A stretch of 64,000 nt of DNA from Catelliglobosispora koreensis DSM 44566 (lineage in GTDB: Bacteria > Actinomycetota > Actinomycetes > Mycobacteriales > Micromonosporaceae). Made by a program: the position numbers and the translations under genes. Position 1 is the first letter of the stretch; every line of letters begins with the position of its first letter. The DNA lies in assembly GCF_000379685.1 (NCBI RefSeq), contig NZ_KB903249.1:885911-949910 (forward strand), read 5' to 3'. Of this stretch, positions 27,466-36,332 are shown piece after piece. A model generated the notes under the pieces. That model did not search any database and had not been told where the DNA came from. It worked only from the letters and a program-made list of their open reading frames with translations.

Positions 27466-29061
27466 ATGAGTGGGGGTAATGGCCAGAGAGCCCGCCCTAT
27501 GGCCATTGAATCAGGAAAGCCGGGCGCCGAAACAGTATTCTGGACTTTAGCCATCACCCCGGTGTTCGTGCGTCGCGCAGGCAGGCAGAGCGAAGTGCGT
27601 GTTTCAGAGTATTACGAGCTCGGAAGGTCACAGGCAGAGCTGGACTTTGTCGATGTCGACATTAGGAATGACGTAGGACTCTTTTTGGACCCAAAGGCAT
27701 TGGCGCAAATATCCTCGCCTTGGGCCGACAGCTGTGTCGCAAGTGTCCAGTCGTTCTTCCAACGCGTCCTTGATGCGATTGCTGTAGATGATCATCCATT
27801 AGCGATTCAGCTATTATCGATGTTGCGTGAGCCGAACGAGACTCACCTTGGGCTCTCCCGTGGGCAATCGCGAGGTAGTGGCCTTGGCCATGATCTGGCC
27901 GAGGACTTTTGGGCAGCGCTCTCGACGAGTGGTGCTGTCCGGACAGGGCTTATTCAAGACCTTGAGGATACGGCCCTCGTGGTTGAAGGAATTGACCGAG
28001 ACCGAATATCAGACATCACAACAAATTTGATCCGTAGAGAGCTTATCGAGTACACCCAGGAAACGTGTGACTACTACGGGATTACATTGGTTCCAGGTGT
28101 TTCGTCCGGCCCCTTGTGGCATGCAGTGGCAGGCGAATGGCGCGAGGAGTTCACGTCGTTGCCTATGCCTGATGGAGAGAAGCTCATCCTAATTCCTAAG
28201 GCGATAGTTCGCCGTGGGCTTCACATGAACGCCAGCGAGTTCTATCGACATCACGTGCTCAATTACCTTGTCGATCAAGAGCCTGGCAGTTCGCTCGGGG
28301 TGCTGTTGCGCCGTTCTGCCCGGATTACCAAGAAGTCTGTGGACGCGAAGTATAAGGACAGGTTTGATGCGGGTCGACACAATCCTGGCGTAGAGAAGCG
28401 GATAAATGCGTTTGCATCGCAAGGCAATCCAGAACTCCTACAATCATACAGAGAAGTAAAGTCATCCGAGCCAAGCATCGCGATCCCAGATGAAGAACTG
28501 GTTGATGCGATCGGAGGTCCTGTAGTTACGCTAAATGATCTACTTCGGATAGTTCTTGCTACTCCGCTGGGTAACGATGCCGCCGATGAGTACGAGCGTA
28601 GGGTGGAGGCATTGACGTCTGCATTGTTTTACCCGCACCTGGTGTTTCCACGCCGTCAACAGAGAATCCATGATGGACGAAAGCGCATCGACATCTCCTA
28701 CACGAACAACGCCATTCGGGGCTTTTTCCATTTCTTAGCGCTTAATTACCCAGCAGCACATGTAGTCCTTGAGTGCAAGAATTACAGTAGACCAATCGCT
28801 AACCCAGAACTAGACCAGCTCCAGGGCAGGTTTTCACCCTCTAGAGGAAAATTCGGCTTGCTAGTCTATAGAGGCTTCGTCAACAAGGCATCAATTTGGC
28901 AGTCTTGTGTGGACACTGCCCGGGATGATCGTGGCTTCATCATTCCGATTGACGACGAAGATCTTCAGTTGCTGGTCGAGGAGCAGACGCTGCCCGCGAG
29001 CGCCGATCACTTCGGGTTCCTTCACCAGCAATTCCAGCGGCTGATCGGCATGATCCCGTAG
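27466..29061 (+). CDS. Unrecognised protein with C-terminal PD-(D/E)xK nuclease-like domain
   Basis: 531 aa. The N-terminal 350 residues are not recognised. Near residues 400-440 RKRIDISYTNN ... VVLECKNYS gives the D ... ExK pattern of restriction-endonuclease-like folds, followed by a conserved-looking Gln-Leu helix (ELDQLQGRF). The DNA is clearly AT-richer than the neighbouring genes, with different codon use, pointing to separate acquisition. The ATG at 27466 is chosen with GAAGG 9 nt before it; a later ATG at 27499 is also possible. It follows mcrC by 133 bp on the same strand. It may be an extra effector of the system or an independent defence gene. Confidence 0.72.
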   Translation: MSGGNGQRARPMAIESGKPGAETVFWTLAITPVFVRRAGRQSEVRVSEYYELGRSQAELDFVDVDIRNDVGLFLDPKALAQISSPWADSCVASVQSFFQRVLDAIAVDDHPLAIQLLSMLREPNETHLGLSRGQSRGSGLGHDLAEDFWAALSTSGAVRTGLIQDLEDTALVVEGIDRDRISDITTNLIRRELIEYTQETCDYYGITLVPGVSSGPLWHAVAGEWREEFTSLPMPDGEKLILIPKAIVRRGLHMNASEFYRHHVLNYLVDQEPGSSLGVLLRRSARITKKSVDAKYKDRFDAGRHNPGVEKRINAFASQGNPELLQSYREVKSSEPSIAIPDEELVDAIGGPVVTLNDLLRIVLATPLGNDAADEYERRVEALTSALFYPHLVFPRRQQRIHDGRKRIDISYTNNAIRGFFHFLALNYPAAHVVLECKNYSRPIANPELDQLQGRFSPSRGKFGLLVYRGFVNKASIWQSCVDTARDDRGFIIPIDDEDLQLLVEEQTLPASADHFGFLHQQFQRLIGMIP

Positions 29062-29095
29062 CCAGCGGCCCGCGATCATTGTCGACGCAAGTAAC

Positions 29096-29114
29096 AGGAC
29101 ACGTCTAATGTCCG
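29096..29114. promoter_or_regulatory. Operator-like palindrome, copy 1 (upstream of the S9 peptidase)
   Basis: AGGACA-N7-TGTCCG. It differs at one base from the CGGACA-N7-TGTCCG sequence found at 32333, 39583 and 41351, and has the same 7-nt spacer. It lies 120 bp upstream of the peptidase start, suggesting that the peptidase belongs to the same regulon. Confidence 0.6.
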
Positions 29115-29234
29115 GGCTACAGCGGGCGGCTGCCTCCGTCGAGGTGAAATTCTTCAGCTGGGACAGCTGGCTCGTGAGCACTCAGGGCCGTGTGGTCTAC
29201 CGTAAGGCGGGATCAACTACCCAGGGACGTACTG

Positions 29235-30968
29235 ATGGATATTTCTGCCAATGAGGTGGCGCGGCAATCTGTCTCCTTCGATGGCCTGTCGTCTAACGGC
29301 GAGCAGCTTGTATGGGTAGAGACCGGCAGGGATGGGCCGGGGATCTTTACATGGGCTGCTGCGAGTGGTGCTAAGGAACACGGGGTATGCGCATCTAGCC
29401 GCCTGCATGCCTATGGCGGTGGAGCAGTCGCTATACAGCCCGACCGTCTTTGGGTTGTTGACGCCCGCGATGGCGGGATCTGGGATGCGGGTGCTTCTGC
29501 GCCCTTGAGCCCGAAAGCAGGCACATTCGGTGATCTAGCCGCTGCGGATGGTCATTTGCTCGCAGTTTCTGAGGGCGCTGAGGGCGACGACCTGATTTCA
29601 ATTGATCTTGAAGGCGACGCATGTCGTGAGTTATTGTCTGCGCCGTTCATCTCATCGCCTCGCTGGTTTGACGGACGGATTGCTTGGGTCTCCTGGTCTG
29701 CGGATGTCATGCCTTGGGACAGTTGTCGCCTGTGGACAGCGGACTGGAGCGGCCATGGTGCGTTGGGCCCTGCGCGGCTCGTTGCTGGTGGATTGGATGA
29801 GTCTGTTGCGGAGCCGCGGTGGAGCCCGGATGGCGTGCTGCATTTCGTTTCCGACCGAACAGGCTGGTGGAACCTTTACCGGTGGACCGAGCAGCACAGT
29901 GTCGAGGCGGTAGCTCCGATGGAGGCCGAATGCGCTGCAGCTCAATGGGAGCATGGCTACTCCAGCTACACATTCCTTTCTGACGGAACGATTGCGATAT
30001 TGGCCCACCGTGGTCCGCTCCAGCAGCTTATGACCGTCGGCACGGAGGGAAAGCTCACCGAGATCCCGCTGCCCTACACAGCGATAAAGCCTTACCTCGC
30101 CTCAGTCGGCAGCAAGATCGCGCTGATTGGCGCATCGCCTACATTGCCTCAGCAGATCGCGTTAGTAGACGCCACGAGTGGTGAGGTCGAGGTCCTCCGT
30201 TCGGCCGCGGAGATTCCCGATGCGGCGCAGATCTCGGTGCCAGAGATCTTGACGTGTGACAGCGACGGCAATCAGATAGTAATCGCCTACTATGCGAGCA
30301 ACGGCTCAGAGCCAGTAGGAACGATCGTCCGAGCGCATCCTGGGCCGACTTACCAATTGGAGCTACGTCTCGATTGGGAAACCCAGTTCCTGACAAGCAG
30401 CGGTTTCGCTGTAGCCGATGTGGACTATCGCGGCAGCACCGGCTACGGCCGCGCTTTCCGAACTGCACTAAACGGCAACTGGGGACATTTCGATGTAAAT
30501 GATTGCGTCGCTGCAGCCAAGTTTCTCGTGACATCCGGCAAGGCCTCCTCAGACAGCCTGGTGATCTTTGGTGCGAGCGGTGGAGGTTTAACAGCGCTTA
30601 AGGCGGTGACAGCTGACAGCACGCCTTTCGCCGGAGCCGTAGCGCGTTCACCGATCGTGAGCCCAAGGTCGTGGGTAACGACAGCGCCGCGCTTCCAGCG
30701 CCCCCACGCTGCGACCCTCCTTTCACCACATAGCGAGCTTTTCGCCGAAGCCTTTCGCCGACCGGTGGCGATAGTTCATGGGGGTGAGGATCCTGTCGCC
30801 CCTGTTGCCGATGTGCGGAGCCTGGTGAGCGGACTACGCAGGCGAAATGCAGATGTTCATTACCTTGAGCTTGATGAAGTCGGCCATTTCCCGTCAGGTA
30901 AGGCACTGGTGGAAACGCTGGAGTTCGAGCTTCAAGCGTTCAAGAAGTTCGTCCAATCACGACGCTGA
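29235..30968 (+). CDS. S9-family prolyl oligopeptidase-like serine peptidase
   Basis: 577 aa. The N-terminal about 340 residues form a β-propeller-like domain with repeated PRWFDG- and PRWSPDG-type blades. The C-terminal α/β-hydrolase has the nucleophile in GASGGG (about 445-450), the acid in VHGGEDPVAP (about 517) and His in EVGHFPS (about 550), a complete triad. S9 acylaminoacyl or dipeptidyl peptidases release residues from short peptides in the cytoplasm. The ATG at 29235 has AGGGA 7 nt upstream; a GTG 15 codons earlier lacks one. The 3' end overlaps the convergent XRE gene by 12 nt. With an operator copy upstream, it probably trims or inactivates the peptide product of the locus; that role is inference. 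Confidence 0.83.
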   Translation: MDISANEVARQSVSFDGLSSNGEQLVWVETGRDGPGIFTWAAASGAKEHGVCASSRLHAYGGGAVAIQPDRLWVVDARDGGIWDAGASAPLSPKAGTFGDLAAADGHLLAVSEGAEGDDLISIDLEGDACRELLSAPFISSPRWFDGRIAWVSWSADVMPWDSCRLWTADWSGHGALGPARLVAGGLDESVAEPRWSPDGVLHFVSDRTGWWNLYRWTEQHSVEAVAPMEAECAAAQWEHGYSSYTFLSDGTIAILAHRGPLQQLMTVGTEGKLTEIPLPYTAIKPYLASVGSKIALIGASPTLPQQIALVDATSGEVEVLRSAAEIPDAAQISVPEILTCDSDGNQIVIAYYASNGSEPVGTIVRAHPGPTYQLELRLDWETQFLTSSGFAVADVDYRGSTGYGRAFRTALNGNWGHFDVNDCVAAAKFLVTSGKASSDSLVIFGASGGGLTALKAVTADSTPFAGAVARSPIVSPRSWVTTAPRFQRPHAATLLSPHSELFAEAFRRPVAIVHGGEDPVAPVADVRSLVSGLRRRNADVHYLELDEVGHFPSGKALVETLEFELQAFKKFVQSRR

Positions 30969-32198
30969 CATCAGCCAGGATGTGTTGAGAGGCAGCGTTT
31001 CGTATGTGTACTCGAAGAGATCGCGAACGGCTGGAACACCAATATTCGGGTGCAAGTAACCAAGCATTTCGAGAACACGATGCTGGCTTCGAAACGACAT
31101 GATCCCAGCCGCCAGATCGACTGCTTGCCTTCCGGCGGCGCATGCACGTTCCAGCTCCCCGTCGCGTGCGAAGGCTGAGGCAAGCAGCGCATTATCGATA
31201 GCGAGCCGCCGTACCCGGGAGGCGCCAACGCTTTTGATCGCCTGTGCGGCTTCCTCCTGCGCTAGCCGAAAGTTTCCAAGGTCGAAGAAGGCGTGCGCCT
31301 TCTCGTCCGCTAGGTCCGCTTGACTGAAATACGAAATGAACGCTGGTTCCTCGCCGGCTCGGCTACGCCCGAGTTCTCGCTCAGCGGCTAAGAGGGCCGA
31401 GGTTGTGCCTGGCTCGTCACCCGACCGCGCCCGCGCACGTGCGAGTACGACAAGAAATGCGGACCGTGTTGCCGGCGTCGATACGGTAGCTGTGCCCTTC
31501 ATCGCGGCAAGCGCCAAACGAGCGGCCTGTTCGGGATCCCCACAGTGCAGGGACAGGTGCGCCAAGCTGACGGCGACCAGGTAGCCGCCATGTAGTTTGT
31601 CGCCTGCCAGGGTCGATGTCGCGAGTGCTTTGAGGTAATGCTCTTGTGCCGATCCGTCAGCGCCTAGGTCCACAGCTTCGTAGCCTGCGAGTTCGAGGAA
31701 TCCAATCGATGCGCGCAGCGATGCTGTTCGGACACGCGGAAGTGCGCCCATCACGTGTCCGTAGTGGCTTCCCGCGCCGTGAGCGTGATCAAGCTGACGT
31801 AGCTGTACCAGTTCGTTGTCGAGGCTGGTGTCCGTCGGTTCGATGCCTCCGGGCGTTGATTCAGAGATCAGCCAATCGAGCACCGGACGATCACATAGTT
31901 CAGGCCGGAACGGCGCGCTTCCACGTGCCTGCACTAAAGCTCGCTGACGAGCCACCATTGGCCAGATCCGCTGCAAATAGCCGTTGCAGTGCAAGACGTT
32001 CTCGCAGCGCTTCAGAAAGTCCCAGGTTGGGTATCGGTCGGCGTTTTCGATCCGGCGAACGAGGTCTTCACTAACGAGTGAGGCGTGTCCTAGGTCCGCC
32101 TGGCTCAAGCCTTGTTCGTCCCGAAGCCGGCGCAGCTCAGCACCGAACAGGTGCAGCGGCGATGCTGACGGCAGCAATGTCCGCCTCGGAACCCCCAT
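30957..32198 (-). CDS. XRE-family regulator with TPR-like C-terminal region
   Basis: 413 aa. Residues about 15-60 are an XRE helix-turn-helix (GAELRRLRDEQGLSQADLGHASLVSEDLVRRIENADRYP). The rest is a run of Ala- and Leu-rich helical repeats, as in actinobacterial regulators that sense small molecules or peptides through TPR-like arrays. The ATG at 32198 is preferred to the one two codons upstream because GGAGGG is then 6 nt before it. It is divergent from the P450 operon across an intergenic region with an operator-like palindrome (32333-32351), and the same palindrome occurs before three other units. It is the obvious candidate to bind that sequence; this is inference. Confidence 0.83.
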   Translation of the reverse strand: MGVPRRTLLPSASPLHLFGAELRRLRDEQGLSQADLGHASLVSEDLVRRIENADRYPTWDFLKRCENVLHCNGYLQRIWPMVARQRALVQARGSAPFRPELCDRPVLDWLISESTPGGIEPTDTSLDNELVQLRQLDHAHGAGSHYGHVMGALPRVRTASLRASIGFLELAGYEAVDLGADGSAQEHYLKALATSTLAGDKLHGGYLVAVSLAHLSLHCGDPEQAARLALAAMKGTATVSTPATRSAFLVVLARARARSGDEPGTTSALLAAERELGRSRAGEEPAFISYFSQADLADEKAHAFFDLGNFRLAQEEAAQAIKSVGASRVRRLAIDNALLASAFARDGELERACAAGRQAVDLAAGIMSFRSQHRVLEMLGYLHPNIGVPAVRDLFEYTYETLPLNTSWLMSAS

Positions 32199-32332
32199 TG
32201 CCATCCCTCCCCCCGGACAACCTGTCGCATCATCGATTTTGGACCACGGCCAGCCGCCATAACAACTGTTTACTCAGATATTTCGATCATCGCCGCCGCT
32301 GACCCACGTGACCGCAATGCCTAATGCGCGTC

Positions 32333-32351
32333 CGGACAGTTGGCCTGTCCG
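32333..32351. promoter_or_regulatory. Operator-like palindrome, copy 2 (upstream of the P450 operon)
   Basis: CGGACA-N7-TGTCCG, perfect 6-bp arms extended to 8 bp (CCGGACAG/CTGTCCGG). It lies between the divergent XRE regulator and the P450-ATP-grasp operon, 221 bp from the P450 start. Confidence 0.65.
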
Positions 32352-32486
32352 GTCAGGACACATAGACGGCACACGCGCGATAGTGCGCAATAGATGTAGG
32401 CGTTGTGCGGCTGGCATCGCAGCCGGTCATTTCCCTTGCCGCATAACCCAATCACACCGACCAACTAAACAAACTTGGAGGCCGCT

Positions 32487-32504
32487 GTGTTCTACGACCA
32501 CTGA
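32487..32504 (+). CDS. Possible 5-codon minigene (MFYDH) in the operon leader
   Basis: GTG TTC TAC GAC CAC TGA follows the strong ribosome binding site TTGGAGG (32475-32481) with ideal 5-nt spacing. It is out of frame with the P450 gene and followed by a hairpin at 32521-32550. It could be a regulatory leader peptide, or a very short precursor in the manner of the 7-codon mccA of microcin C. Initiation signals are seen; function is speculation. Confidence 0.3.
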   Translation: MFYDH

Positions 32505-32520
32505 TTTCTGCCGAACCAGT

Positions 32521-32550
32521 TGGGCCCGCCCTACGCCCCCTGCGGGCCCA
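32521..32550 (+). terminator. GC-rich hairpin between minigene and P450 gene
   Basis: The arms TGGGCCCGC (32521-32529) and GCGGGCCCA (32542-32550) pair perfectly over 9 bp with a 12-nt loop. There is no T-run. It may be an attenuator or partial terminator, or stabilise the upstream transcript. Confidence 0.4.
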
Positions 32551-32571
32551 CATCATCTGCGAAGGACTGCC

Positions 32572-33738
32572 ATGCCTCAAGTGATCGCACCAAGCTATGA
32601 CCCGCTCGATCCGGAAGTCATCGCCAATCCCTATCCACTGTTCGACGCGCTGCGCACCAGCACCCCGGTTTTCTGGCATGAGGGCATGCGGTCGTGGTGC
32701 CTGACTCGGTACGCCGACTGTGTTCAGGTTCTTCGCGATCACAAGACTTTCGCCCGCGACCGGCGCCGCGCTGGAGATACCGTCGCCGGTCCGAGCCTGA
32801 GCGTCCAGTCCCTTGACCCTCCGGACCAAACCCCCGTCCGGCACCTGTTCATGAACGCCCTTCGTGCTCAAGACCTCAGCCACATCGAAACCCGGGCACA
32901 CGAACTCACGCGCAATCTGTTGGCCAAGCTGTCCTCGCAGCCTTCGTTCGATGTAATGCCGGAAATTGCCATGCCGGTTGCCGTGGACGCCGTCTCCGGC
33001 CTGCTGGGCGTGGCTCCGCCACGGATTGAATCTTTCGCTGAGATTTCCGATGCGATCATGCGCAGTATGGATGCCGGGCTGGATCCTTCGACTGCTGAGC
33101 CCGGCCGGATAGCGCGAGTGGCGCTGACGAAGCTTGTGGACTCCTGGCTCAACGTTGATAGCCAGGGCTTGCTCGGTGATGTCGTGAGGAACTCAAAAGG
33201 CTGGCCAGACCAGGAGCTCACATACATCCGCAACACCATCCGTGTGATGTTCCAGGGCGGCTACAGCACCGTCACAGCCGCGATCGGCAACGTCCTCCAC
33301 ACACTCATGACGCACCCAGAAGGGTTGGAGCTCTTTAGAAACGGCGCTCCGCTGGAGACGGGCGTGGATGAGCTCATCCGCTATGACGGACCCGTCCAAG
33401 GCACGAGCAGGATCGCCATGTCGCCCTGCATGATCGGCGGTCAGCAACTGTCATCCGGCGACATGGTCGTCGCACTCTTCGCCGCTGCTAACCATGATCC
33501 TGACCAGTTCGACAAACCCGCCGTACTCGACCTGCTGCGCTCCCCGAACCAGCACCTCGGTTACGGCTGGGGCACTCATTCCTGCATTGGCACGACCGCC
33601 GCGCAGGCGACCCTTCGCGGCCTTGTTGGCGCGCTGGCAGACCACCCTGCCTCACTTCACTCTGCCGGCCCGGCAGTGCGAAGGAGAACCGCGACGATGC
33701 GGCTATTCGCCACACTGCCGGCCGCCCTATCCGCCTAA
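32572..33738 (+). CDS. Cytochrome P450
   Basis: 388 aa, the usual length of soluble bacterial P450s. The haem-binding loop GYGWGTHSCIG (Cys near residue 338) is a clear P450 signature, although the classical Phe is replaced by Tyr. The N-terminus (DPEVIANPYPLFDALRTSTPVFWHEGMRSWCLTRY) and LDPPDQTPVRHLFMNA are typical of CYP105/107-like enzymes. The I-helix region GGYSTVTAAIGNVL lacks the usual acid-Thr pair in clear form, so oxygen activation may differ. The ATG at 32572 with GAAGGA before it is chosen; the frame is open far upstream but without a ribosome binding site. First structural gene of the biosynthetic operon; probably hydroxylates an amino-acid building block or the peptide. Confidence 0.9.
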   Translation: MPQVIAPSYDPLDPEVIANPYPLFDALRTSTPVFWHEGMRSWCLTRYADCVQVLRDHKTFARDRRRAGDTVAGPSLSVQSLDPPDQTPVRHLFMNALRAQDLSHIETRAHELTRNLLAKLSSQPSFDVMPEIAMPVAVDAVSGLLGVAPPRIESFAEISDAIMRSMDAGLDPSTAEPGRIARVALTKLVDSWLNVDSQGLLGDVVRNSKGWPDQELTYIRNTIRVMFQGGYSTVTAAIGNVLHTLMTHPEGLELFRNGAPLETGVDELIRYDGPVQGTSRIAMSPCMIGGQQLSSGDMVVALFAAANHDPDQFDKPAVLDLLRSPNQHLGYGWGTHSCIGTTAAQATLRGLVGALADHPASLHSAGPAVRRRTATMRLFATLPAALSA

Positions 33739-33771
33739 TCAGCCCGAACTCCAGAAAGGAGCTAGTGCTCC

Positions 33772-35160
33772 GTGCGAATCCTCATCGGCAATCACATTGA
33801 CCCTGCGATACGCGACCGCGGCGACCTGCGCACATGGACCCAGCGCGTGTTCTGGTTCGCCCGCAATGGCGACGTCGTCATTCTGAGTGCAGAGCCGGAC
33901 AATCGATTTCTGAGCTACGTATGCAATCACCTCGGGATTGACCAGACGAGCCTGCATGTGATCGTCTCGCCGGAGGGCCCGCACCGCGGTCTCCTGCTCG
34001 ATCCAGAAACGCTTACGAGCCCGCAACTGCTTCAGGCTGTTACGGAAGCCATCGGCAGCGAGCGAGTCGATGAAATCTTCCCCCTCTGGCCGTCGGACAG
34101 CGTTGCTAGGTTCGCCGATGCGCTAGGTCTCCGTGACCGACTGCCTGCCGCGGACTTCTTGTCTCAGCGTGGCGGAGAGCTTTGCAACAACAAGGCACTC
34201 TTCCGCGCTATCGCTGCAGCATCCGGTACCGCCACACCTGCCGGCACGGTGTGCCACGACATGAGTGAAGCGATCCAGGCTAGCAGCGACCTGATCGCAC
34301 GGACTGGGGCCGTGATGGTCAAGCAGGCCCACAACGGTGCGGGCATGGGTAACCAACTCCTCCTAGCCGACGAGACTCTGTCTGTCGGCCATGTCGGCGC
34401 ACGGCACCTGCACCTACTGTCCGGATCGGACATAGCTGCGCTTGAGGCCTACTGGTCCGAGCGATGGGTCTGGGCCTCGGCGGAGAGGCGATTTCCCGTT
34501 GTCGTCGAAGAGTACGTGCCTGGTGCACAGACGATCTATTCCGAGCATTTCGCAAGCGACGACGGAACTCAGCCGACAGAGGCGGGGTCACTGCACTACG
34601 TTGGCCGTCGACTCAGCTACCAGATCGTCCCGCTTCGCCATGCGGCATCAGAAGTTCAGCAGCAACTGCTCGACGGCGGTACCCAGCTTGCCGACGCGTA
34701 CCAGCGCTTTGGATACCGCGGGTACCTAAGCGCAGACGCCATTGTCACGCCAAGCGGAGACGTGCTGTTCACAGAAGTAAACGCCCAAGTCTCAGGATCG
34801 CTTCACATCTATCAAGCTATCGCTAACGGCATCGTCAGAGTTAGCGAGTCGCCACGCCGCGCCGTGACCGAGTACCACGTGCCACCGACCTGGGCCGTGC
34901 CCGACTGGAAAACGTTCATCGCGGAGGCTGAAAGACAAGGGACACTCTACGACCCGAAGACCCGCACAGGAGTCATTGTGTCGATGCCGATCGAGGCTCA
35001 AGTGCCGGGCATTGCACAGTTCGTGTTCTGCGTCGCCTACGGCTCCGAGTTCGAACGTGACGCGACGCTAGCGGGCCTTGACCACGTTTTCAACGGCATC
35101 CCTGATGGCACGTATGACGCCAGTGAACGAGTTGGTGTCCCAGCAGCTGCATCCGCATGA
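33772..35160 (+). CDS. PreATP-grasp/ATP-grasp peptide ligase, PGM1-like
   Basis: 462 aa, GTG start with AAAGGAG upstream. A pre-ATP-grasp domain (about 1-120) precedes the ATP-grasp core: LCNNKALFRAIAAASG, VMVKQAHNGAGMGNQLLL, VVEEYVPGAQTIYSE and VLFTEVNAQVSGSLHIY, the last with metal-ligand acid residues. The last about 110 residues form a separate domain. This pattern recalls PGM1 of pheganomycin biosynthesis, which joins a guanidino amino acid to a ribosomal peptide by acyl-phosphate chemistry. The next gene encodes an amidinotransferase, which fits a guanidino-acid substrate. Family assignment is from motifs; the substrate is inference. It is translationally coupled or very close to the next gene (ATG at 35157 or GTG at 35184). 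Confidence 0.75.
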   Translation: MRILIGNHIDPAIRDRGDLRTWTQRVFWFARNGDVVILSAEPDNRFLSYVCNHLGIDQTSLHVIVSPEGPHRGLLLDPETLTSPQLLQAVTEAIGSERVDEIFPLWPSDSVARFADALGLRDRLPAADFLSQRGGELCNNKALFRAIAAASGTATPAGTVCHDMSEAIQASSDLIARTGAVMVKQAHNGAGMGNQLLLADETLSVGHVGARHLHLLSGSDIAALEAYWSERWVWASAERRFPVVVEEYVPGAQTIYSEHFASDDGTQPTEAGSLHYVGRRLSYQIVPLRHAASEVQQQLLDGGTQLADAYQRFGYRGYLSADAIVTPSGDVLFTEVNAQVSGSLHIYQAIANGIVRVSESPRRAVTEYHVPPTWAVPDWKTFIAEAERQGTLYDPKTRTGVIVSMPIEAQVPGIAQFVFCVAYGSEFERDATLAGLDHVFNGIPDGTYDASERVGVPAAASA

Positions 35161-35183
35161 CGAGAGTCCAATTAGGAGCATTT

Positions 35184-36332
35184 GTGAAACTGAGAAGCCA
35201 TGATGACTTCACGCCGCTGCGCGAGATCGTCGTAGGATCCGCCGAGAATTACCTTTCGCACGAGCGCGACGTGACCTTCGAGCTGTTCCACCACGAAAGC
35301 CTGGCGGGGTTTCGCTCGGACTGGGCCTACCCGCGCCTGTCGGCTCAGGACAGCGGGAAAGCAAGCGACCTGTGGCGCATAAAACAGCGATACACCGAGG
35401 AACTGCATGAGGACGTCGAGAACCTAGCCTCAGTTATTGCCACCTTTGGCGTCACGGTCCGCCGGCCGATACCGCTGCCAGCAGCGGCCACCCGCATCGC
35501 CGGATGCGGATGGGAAGCCACGCCAACGCCGGCGCTGAACATCCGCGACAACACCCTGATACTTGGCAACGAAATCATAGAGACGCCGCCTGCGATCAGG
35601 TCGCGTTATCTCGAAACCCGGCTTCTGGCGAAGGTTTTCACTGACTACTACAACGCCGGAGCAACCTGGACCACGATGCCCCGGCCTGTGCTGACCGACA
35701 TATCGTTCGACCTCGCCTACGCACGGGATGCCGCGACGACGTTGGGCGGCCCCACAGAGCCCATCAGCGATCCTCAGGTTAGCCCGTACGACGTGGGCTT
35801 CGAGATGATGCTGGACGGTGCGCAGGTACTGCGGCTTGGACGAGACCTTGTGGTCAACGTGGCGCATGCCAACCACGAGATGGCACTTCAGTGGCTTGCC
35901 CGTCATCTTGGCGAACGCTACCGAATCCACCGTGTATACCGGATGGCGGACAACCACATTGACAGCATGCTGCTCGCACTCAGGCCAGGAGTATTTCTTG
36001 CGCGCCACGAGGGACTACGGCAGATGCTCCCAGACGCCTTTCAATCGTGGAAGTTCATCGTTCCTCCCGAGCCAGACCCAGGTACCTTCCCGACCTATGA
36101 GGAAGACGATCTGGTCCTCACAAGTCCATACATCGACCTGAACGTGCTCTCCATCGACACGAACACAGTGCTGGTGAACCAGGAGTGCACCGGCCTCATC
36201 AAAACTCTTGAGGCTGAAGGCTTCACCGCCGTGCCGGTGAGACACCGTCACCGACGCTTGTTCGGAGGCGGGTTCCATTGCTTCACCCTCGACACGAACC
36301 GCGACGGCGAGCGCGAGGACTACCAGTCATGA
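35184..36332 (+). CDS. L-arginine:X amidinotransferase (AGAT/StrB1 family)
   Basis: 382 aa from the GTG at 35184, which has AGGAG 5 nt upstream and yields the family-typical beginning (LRSHDDFTPLREIVVGS); an ATG at 35157 overlapping the previous stop would add nine residues. The catalytic Cys lies in LFGGGFHCFTLD near residue 365, and the His in MADNHIDSMLLALRPG near 258, as in glycine and inosamine amidinotransferases. The enzyme moves the amidino group of arginine to an amine acceptor, leaving ornithine. With two ATP-grasp ligases and a P450 it probably makes a guanidino building block. The end overlaps the next gene by 4 nt. Confidence 0.9.
   Translation: MKLRSHDDFTPLREIVVGSAENYLSHERDVTFELFHHESLAGFRSDWAYPRLSAQDSGKASDLWRIKQRYTEELHEDVENLASVIATFGVTVRRPIPLPAAATRIAGCGWEATPTPALNIRDNTLILGNEIIETPPAIRSRYLETRLLAKVFTDYYNAGATWTTMPRPVLTDISFDLAYARDAATTLGGPTEPISDPQVSPYDVGFEMMLDGAQVLRLGRDLVVNVAHANHEMALQWLARHLGERYRIHRVYRMADNHIDSMLLALRPGVFLARHEGLRQMLPDAFQSWKFIVPPEPDPGTFPTYEEDDLVLTSPYIDLNVLSIDTNTVLVNQECTGLIKTLEAEGFTAVPVRHRHRRLFGGGFHCFTLDTNRDGEREDYQS

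Larger units (their letters stand above)
32199..32571. promoter_or_regulatory. Divergent regulatory region between the XRE gene and the P450 operon
   Basis: 373 bp. It contains an isolated half-site CGGACA (32214-32219), the full palindrome at 32333-32351, a 5-codon minigene with its own ribosome binding site (32477-32504), a hairpin (32521-32550) and the P450 ribosome binding site GAAGGA (32561-32566). The long leader suggests post-initiation control of the operon. Confidence 0.55.
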
